Source: Piscirickettsiaceae bacterium
GTDB lineage: Bacteria > Pseudomonadota > Gammaproteobacteria > Nitrosococcales > Methylophagaceae
Length of the DNA: 11,852 nucleotides
Direction: 5' to 3'
Assembly (NCBI GenBank): GCA_030627065.1
Contig: DAOUSV010000037.1
Location: 1-11,852, forward strand
Shown here: in pieces, positions 8,105 through 11,852 of the stretch
How positions within the stretch are numbered: position 1 is the first letter of the stretch
Layout: every line of letters begins with the position of its first letter
Made by a program: the position numbers and the translations under genes
The notes under the pieces: generated by a model
What the model was told of the DNA's origin: nothing
Seen by the model: only the letters and a program-made list of their open reading frames with translations
The model's database searches: none

Positions 8105-9613
8105 ATGTTTACTAATCTTCCTTTATTAAGCTTACTAATTTGGTTTCCTATCTTAGGTGGTATTGCCGTTATTTTAAATGGTGATAACGCTAGAACTCGA
8201 CCATTATCATTATTGATTTCAGTGATAACATTATTGTTATCAATCTGTTTATATATTGGTTTTGATAATACAACCCATCAGATGCAGTTTGCCGAACAGG
8301 CTTCGTGGATTGCCACCTTCAATATTAATTATGCATTAGGAATTGATGGCTTTTCGATGCCCTTGATTATATTGACTGCCTTTTCTACTGTGATCGTGGT
8401 GATTGCTGGCTGGGAAGTTATTCAACATCGAGCCAATCAATATATGGCGGCATTCCTTATTATGTCAGGCTTAATGATTGCGGTTTTTGCTGCATTAGAT
8501 GCTATTTTATTCTATGTATTCTTTGAAGCTATGTTGATCCCACTATTCTTAGTGATTGGGATATGGGGCGGGCCTAATCGGGTTTATGCAACGATTAAAT
8601 TCTTTTTATATACTTTGTTTGGCTCAGTATTTTTATTATTAGCCTTACTGTATTTACACCATGTTTCGGGTAGTTTCTCGATTTTAGATTTCCATGAAGT
8701 TAGTCTATCAATGCAGGAACAAATCTACTTATTCTTGGCATTTTTAATAGCCTTTGCCGTTAAAGTACCAATGTGGCCTGTACATACATGGTTGCCAGAT
8801 GCTCATGTGGAAGCACCTACTGGTGGTTCAGTTATACTGGCGGCTATCACATTAAAGATCGGTGGTTATGGTTTAATACGCTTTGCTTTGCCGATTACTC
8901 CTGATGCCAGCATGGCACTTGATTGGTTGGTGATTGGTTTATCTTTAACTGCTGTGGTTTATATCGGTTTTGTAGCTTTAGCTCAATCAGATTTAAAGAA
9001 GCTCATCGCTTATTCCAGTATTGCTCATATGGGCTTTGTAACCTTAGGTTTGTTTATTGTCTTTAGAATTTTTGCTAATTCATCTACAGGAAGTGGGGCG
9101 GTATTAGCTGTAGAAGGCGCAATGGTACAAATGATTTCACATGGTTTTATCGCCGCGGCAATGTTCTTATCGGTCGGCGTGTTATATGACCGTATGCATA
9201 CCCGTGAAATAAGTGCCTATGGCGGTGTTATTAATAAAATGCCAATCTTTGGTGGCTTTGCAGTATTTTTTGCGATGGCGAATGCAGGACTGCCAGGTAC
9301 ATCGGGGTTTGTGGGGGAGTTTATGGTTATTTTAGCCTCATTCCAAGCTAACTTTTGGTATGCATTCTTAGCGGCAACTACCTTGATTTTAGGTGCAGCT
9401 TATACCTTATGGATGTTGAAGCGTGTGATGTTTGGTGAGGTTGCGAATGATAATGTGGCACAATTAACAGATATAAACCGTCGTGAATTTTGGATGTTGG
9501 CATCATTAGCAATAATTGTATTGTTAATTGGTCTATGGCCAGCACCGTTGACGGCAGTGATGCATGCCTCAGTTGAACATTTATTAACTCAAATTTCGCA
9601 GTCTAAACTATGA
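8105..9613 (+). CDS. nuoM: NADH-quinone oxidoreductase subunit M (middle antiporter-like pump, ND4)
   Basis: NuoM is the central proton pump of the membrane arm. The 502-residue protein is predicted to have about 14 helices. Key residues are present: E141 in FFEAMLIP, K220 in AFAVKVPMWPVHTWLPDAH, K251 in AAITLKIGGYG, H346 in QMISHGF, and E405 in GFVGEFMV. The segment from about 318 to 337 (FRIFANSSTGSGAVLAV) makes the loop before the conserved EGAMVQMISHG helix longer than I expect for E. coli NuoM. It starts 4 nt after the nuoL stop with no recognisable Shine-Dalgarno sequence, so coupling to nuoL translation is likely. The stop overlaps nuoN by ATGA. The frame is continuous and no key residue is missing. 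Confidence 0.97.
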   Translation: MFTNLPLLSLLIWFPILGGIAVILNGDNARTRPLSLLISVITLLLSICLYIGFDNTTHQMQFAEQASWIATFNINYALGIDGFSMPLIILTAFSTVIVVIAGWEVIQHRANQYMAAFLIMSGLMIAVFAALDAILFYVFFEAMLIPLFLVIGIWGGPNRVYATIKFFLYTLFGSVFLLLALLYLHHVSGSFSILDFHEVSLSMQEQIYLFLAFLIAFAVKVPMWPVHTWLPDAHVEAPTGGSVILAAITLKIGGYGLIRFALPITPDASMALDWLVIGLSLTAVVYIGFVALAQSDLKKLIAYSSIAHMGFVTLGLFIVFRIFANSSTGSGAVLAVEGAMVQMISHGFIAAAMFLSVGVLYDRMHTREISAYGGVINKMPIFGGFAVFFAMANAGLPGTSGFVGEFMVILASFQANFWYAFLAATTLILGAAYTLWMLKRVMFGEVANDNVAQLTDINRREFWMLASLAIIVLLIGLWPAPLTAVMHASVEHLLTQISQSKL

Positions 9614-11058
9614 CAAATAAGATAAATTTTGAAGTGGCCAATATGTCTTTGGCTTTGCCTGAAATGTTTATGCTAGCCATGGCATGTGTCATTTTACTTG
9701 TGGTGGCGTTTTTAGGTAAGAAAGGAACACACGTCGTTTATGGCTTAAGTCAATTAACATTAGCGATTACGGCAGTGCTAATTTATCAGTCGATGGGTGA
9801 TGGCGGCGGTTTCACCTTTGATGGTACCTATATTAAAGATACCTTTAGTGATGTACTAAAGCTTGCGATATGTCTTATTAATATTGCCGTATTACTCTAT
9901 TCAACCAGTTATTTGAAAGCACGAGATTTATTCAAGGGCGAATATTATGTGCTTGCCATATTCTCAACGTTAGGCATGATGATCATGGTGTCGGCGGCTA
10001 ACTTCATTACAATTTATCTGGGGCTTGAGTTAATGTCATTGTGTTTATACGCGATGGTGGCAATCCATCGTGATTCTGCTGCTTGTACTGAAGCGGCAAT
10101 GAAGTATTTCATTCTTGGAGCAATTGCTTCGGGTATGTTGCTTTATGGCATGTCAATAATCTATGGCGTAACCGGAAGCTTATCTATTACGACTATTAGT
10201 GAGACCATTCAAGCTGGCGGATTAAATGATACGGTATTGAGCTTTGGTCTGGTATTCTTAGTGATTGGCATAGGCTTTAAACTCGGTGCTGTGCCATTCC
10301 ATATGTGGTTGCCTGATGTGTATCATGGCGCACCGACAGCAGTTACTTTATTTATTGCAACCACGCCTAAGATCGCTGCCTTTGCAATGGCAATGCGATT
10401 ATTGGTTGATGGCTTAGGTGATGTGCAACAGTATTGGCACGGTATGTTAGTGATGTTATCTGTGATGTCGATGATTATCGGTAATGTGGTGGCAATCGCC
10501 CAAACAAACTTAAAACGAATGTTGGCATATTCAACTATTTCTCATGTAGGCTTTATCTTATTGGGTATCCTATCTGGAACCCAAGCAGGTTATGCAGCAT
10601 CCATGTTTTATGTTGTCGTTTATGCCTTAATGAGCTTAGGCGCTTTTGGTATGATTATTTTAATGAGTCGCCAAGGATTTGAAGCAGATAATATTGAAGC
10701 CTACAAAGGCTTGAGCCAACGTAACCCTTGGTTTGCCCTAATGATGCTGATCTTGATGTTTTCAATGGCAGGTATTCCGCCATTAGTTGGCTTCTACGCT
10801 AAACTAACCGTTATTAAAGCGGTTGTGGATATTAACCTGATGTCTGTTGCTATAATTGCTGTGTTGATGTCAGTTATCGGTGCATTCTATTATTTACGCA
10901 TTATTAAGGTGATGTATTTTGATAAACCTGATCAACGTGAAGAATTAGAAGCGCCGGCGGATATGCGAGTAATGATTAGTGTTAATGCCTTGACTGTATT
11001 TGGATTAGGTTTATTTCCAGGCTCATTATTAGCACTTTGTGCTTCTGTTTTTTCTTAA
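9610..11058 (+). CDS. nuoN: NADH-quinone oxidoreductase subunit N (proximal antiporter-like pump, ND2)
   Basis: NuoN is the antiporter-like pump nearest the peripheral arm. The 482-residue protein has about 14 predicted helices and retains the bacterial N-terminal helices. Channel residues are E140 in LGLELMSLCLYA, K224 in GFKLGAVPFHMWLPDVYHGAPT (about 222-243), K254 in TTPKIAAFA, H312 in STISHVGF, and K398 in GFYAKLT. The ATG overlaps the nuoM TGA. No ribosome site is evident, so this start may rely on coupling. A second in-frame ATG (9643) would remove 11 residues before the first helix. I keep the first because of the overlap and because short hydrophilic leaders are normal here. It is the last complex I gene of the operon, with 12 nt to the next gene. 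Confidence 0.97.
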   Translation: MTNKINFEVANMSLALPEMFMLAMACVILLVVAFLGKKGTHVVYGLSQLTLAITAVLIYQSMGDGGGFTFDGTYIKDTFSDVLKLAICLINIAVLLYSTSYLKARDLFKGEYYVLAIFSTLGMMIMVSAANFITIYLGLELMSLCLYAMVAIHRDSAACTEAAMKYFILGAIASGMLLYGMSIIYGVTGSLSITTISETIQAGGLNDTVLSFGLVFLVIGIGFKLGAVPFHMWLPDVYHGAPTAVTLFIATTPKIAAFAMAMRLLVDGLGDVQQYWHGMLVMLSVMSMIIGNVVAIAQTNLKRMLAYSTISHVGFILLGILSGTQAGYAASMFYVVVYALMSLGAFGMIILMSRQGFEADNIEAYKGLSQRNPWFALMMLILMFSMAGIPPLVGFYAKLTVIKAVVDINLMSVAIIAVLMSVIGAFYYLRIIKVMYFDKPDQREELEAPADMRVMISVNALTVFGLGLFPGSLLALCASVFS

Positions 11059-11070
11059 TTAGGACTGTAA

Positions 11071-11376
11071 ATGTCACCAGTAACGCTTATTCTTGTATTT
11101 CTTCTTGTTGCTAATTTACCGTGGTTAACAGAGCGTGTGTTTCTTGTTTACCCATTACAAGCTGGCAAGTCTGTTTTAGTAAGATTAATTGAGTTAATTG
11201 TCTTTTATTTCGCCAGCCTTCTGATTGCCATTGCGGCTGAAACTAAGTTTTCTGGCGATGTGTTTCCCCAACAGTGGGAATTTTTTGTAACTACATTTTG
11301 CATGTTCTTAGTGTTATCAGTTCCTGGTGTTATTTATCGTTATCAGTGGTTGGCAATGCGAAAAACCAGATCGTAA
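11071..11376 (+). CDS. DUF2818 family small membrane protein (complex I operon-linked)
   Basis: This is a 101-residue protein with three likely transmembrane helices at about 3-16, 36-57 and 69-89, and a basic C-terminus (residues 90-101). The motif NLPWLTER at 15-22, the RLIELIVFYF stretch (38-47), FPQQWEFF (65-72) and PGVIYRYQW (85-93) match my memory of DUF2818. That uncharacterised family is commonly encoded right after nuoN in Betaproteobacteria. It lies 12 nt after nuoN with an AGGA ribosome site at 11061-11064, 6 nt from its ATG, so it should be co-transcribed with the nuo genes. Position suggests a role in assembly or stability of the membrane arm, or an accessory subunit, but that is inference. 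It has no catalytic motif and no cysteine pair. Family assignment is fairly sure; function is unknown. Confidence 0.85.
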   Translation: MSPVTLILVFLLVANLPWLTERVFLVYPLQAGKSVLVRLIELIVFYFASLLIAIAAETKFSGDVFPQQWEFFVTTFCMFLVLSVPGVIYRYQWLAMRKTRS

Positions 11377-11392
11377 ACAAGCAATATTCATC

Positions 11393-11423
11393 AAAAAAAC
11401 GGGTTGAACTTCCCGCACTTTTT
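11393..11423 (+). terminator. Candidate weak rho-independent terminator after the nuo operon
   Basis: An A7 run (11393-11399) is followed by CGGG (11400-11403), an 8-nt loop, CCCG (11412-11415), three unpaired bases, and a T5 run (11419-11423). The G/C stem is only 4 bp, but the A and T runs could extend it across a CAC bulge. It stands 17 nt beyond the DUF2818 stop, where an operon end is expected. The short stem makes this tentative, and read-through towards fusA is possible. Confidence 0.45.
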
Positions 11424-11474
11424 CTTTAAATACAGAGCTTTTAAATAATTAACTAGGCTAAAAGCCCAAAATCA

Positions 11475-11504
11475 TTGAATACATATTTTTAAATGGTGTT
11501 TAAT
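11475..11504 (+). promoter_or_regulatory. Candidate sigma-70 promoter for the fusA-like gene
   Basis: TTGAAT (11475-11480) matches 4 of 6 bases of the -35 consensus. TTTAAT (11499-11504) matches 5 of 6 of the -10, with an 18-nt spacer. Transcription would start near 11511, leaving a leader of about 75 nt before the ATG at 11586. The region is AT-rich, so chance matches are common. TAAAAT at 11528-11533 and TATACA at 11556-11561 are alternative -10 boxes, but neither has a good -35. Confidence 0.4.
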
Positions 11505-11532
11505 GTGCATCTAAGCCTAATTTAGTTTAAAA

Positions 11533-11585
11533 TGTTCCGGTTTATTTTCGTGTTTTATACACATCCTTTAATTAGAGACGGAACA
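11533..11585 (+). repeat. 7-bp inverted repeat bracketing the fusA leader
   Basis: TGTTCCG at 11533-11539 and CGGAACA at 11579-11585 are perfect reverse complements separated by 39 nt. The right arm ends directly at the fusA ATG and overlaps the presumed ribosome-binding region (GAGACGGA, 11575-11582). In RNA the arms could pair and partly cover the ribosome site. In DNA they could be a two-half operator. The match is exact, but its function is unproven. Confidence 0.4.
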
Positions 11586-11852
11586 ATGGCTGCAGATTTA
11601 TCTAAATACAGAAATATCGGTATTTTCGCGCATGTAGATGCGGGTAAAACCACTACTACAGAGCGAATCTTAAAACTAACCGGTAAAATTCATAAAATCG
11701 GTGAAGTTCACGATGGTGAATCAACAATGGATTTCATGGATCAGGAAGCTGAGCGTGGAATAACCATCCAATCAGCGGCAACGACTTGTGAATGGGACGG
11801 TCATCGTTTAAACGTTATCGATACTCCTGGTCACGTAGATTTCACAATCGAA
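11586..11852 (+). CDS. fusA: Elongation factor G, FusA2-like (partial, 3' end outside window)
   Basis: EF-G is the ribosomal translocation and recycling GTPase. Only the first 89 residues of the roughly 700-residue protein are present, and the frame is open to the window edge. The G1 P-loop AHVDAGKT is at 15-22, the switch I threonine motif RGIT at 57-60, and the G3 motif DTPGH at 79-83. Wording such as IGIFAHVDAGKTTTTERILK, KLTGKIHKIGEVHDGEST and the short CEWDGHRLNVIDT segment resembles the second EF-G of Shewanella/Vibrio-type Gammaproteobacteria more than E. coli FusA, which has ISAHIDAGKT and a longer insert before the DTPGH strand. The absence of rpsG upstream and the possible own promoter also argue against the str-operon copy. 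Paralogue identity is an inference from the N-terminus alone. A GAGACGGA sequence just upstream is a modest ribosome site. Confidence 0.93.
   Translation, partial: MAADLSKYRNIGIFAHVDAGKTTTTERILKLTGKIHKIGEVHDGESTMDFMDQEAERGITIQSAATTCEWDGHRLNVIDTPGHVDFTIE

Noticed and set aside
11456..11466. Small hairpin GGCT-AAA-AGCC in the intergenic region
   Set aside because: It has a 4-bp stem with a 3-nt loop and no following T run. It is not a convincing terminator in either direction and is easily due to chance.
11454..11519. 6-bp inverted repeat TAGGCT / AGCCTA flanking the candidate promoter
   Set aside because: The arms are short, 54 bp apart and imperfect beyond six bases. This is expected by chance in about 200 bp of AT-rich DNA.
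1..11852. Undescribed defence, mobile or biosynthetic system
   Set aside because: Essentially all the sequence is accounted for by canonical complex I genes, a known DUF family and EF-G. No foreign-looking genes, direct repeats, integrase or transposase were seen.

Overview
The window holds the distal part of a proteobacterial nuo operon, which encodes the proton-pumping NADH:quinone oxidoreductase (respiratory complex I). It runs left to right from the last codons of nuoE through nuoF, G, H, I, J, K, L, M and N. A small membrane-protein gene of the DUF2818 type follows, then a 209-bp intergenic region, and then the first 89 codons of an elongation factor G gene. Every gene is on the + strand. 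No RNA genes, mobile elements, CRISPR arrays or long repeats were seen.

Organism: the base composition is moderately AT-rich. The NuoF, NuoG and NuoI sequences are of the alpha/beta-proteobacterial and mitochondrial kind; NuoG lacks the extra N7 cluster ligands. DUF2818 behind nuoN is an arrangement I know mainly from Betaproteobacteria and some Gammaproteobacteria. The EF-G fragment resembles the second EF-G (FusA2) of marine Gammaproteobacteria. Together these suggest a low-GC gammaproteobacterium, perhaps near the Methylophaga/Cycloclasticus group. That placement comes from memory and is of low confidence.

Layout: positions 1-5231 encode mainly the peripheral electron-input arm (end of nuoE, nuoF, nuoG, nuoI), with the membrane subunit nuoH between nuoG and nuoI. 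Positions 5231-11058 encode the membrane arm (J, K and the three antiporter-like pumps L, M, N). Nearly all junctions are ATGA or TAATG overlaps or gaps of 0-12 bp, so this is one tightly coupled transcription unit. NADH is oxidised at the FMN in NuoF. Electrons pass through the iron-sulfur clusters of NuoF, NuoG and NuoI to quinone near NuoH. The released energy drives proton movement through NuoH/J/K and L/M/N. All the key cofactor-ligand and proton-channel residues I looked for are present, so the complex looks functional.

The region between the DUF2818 gene and fusA holds a weak terminator candidate, a plausible sigma-70 promoter, and a 7-bp inverted repeat whose right arm abuts the fusA start codon. 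I see no undescribed multi-gene system here. The items most worth following up are the uncharacterised DUF2818 protein at the end of the complex I operon and the leader of the fusA-like gene.
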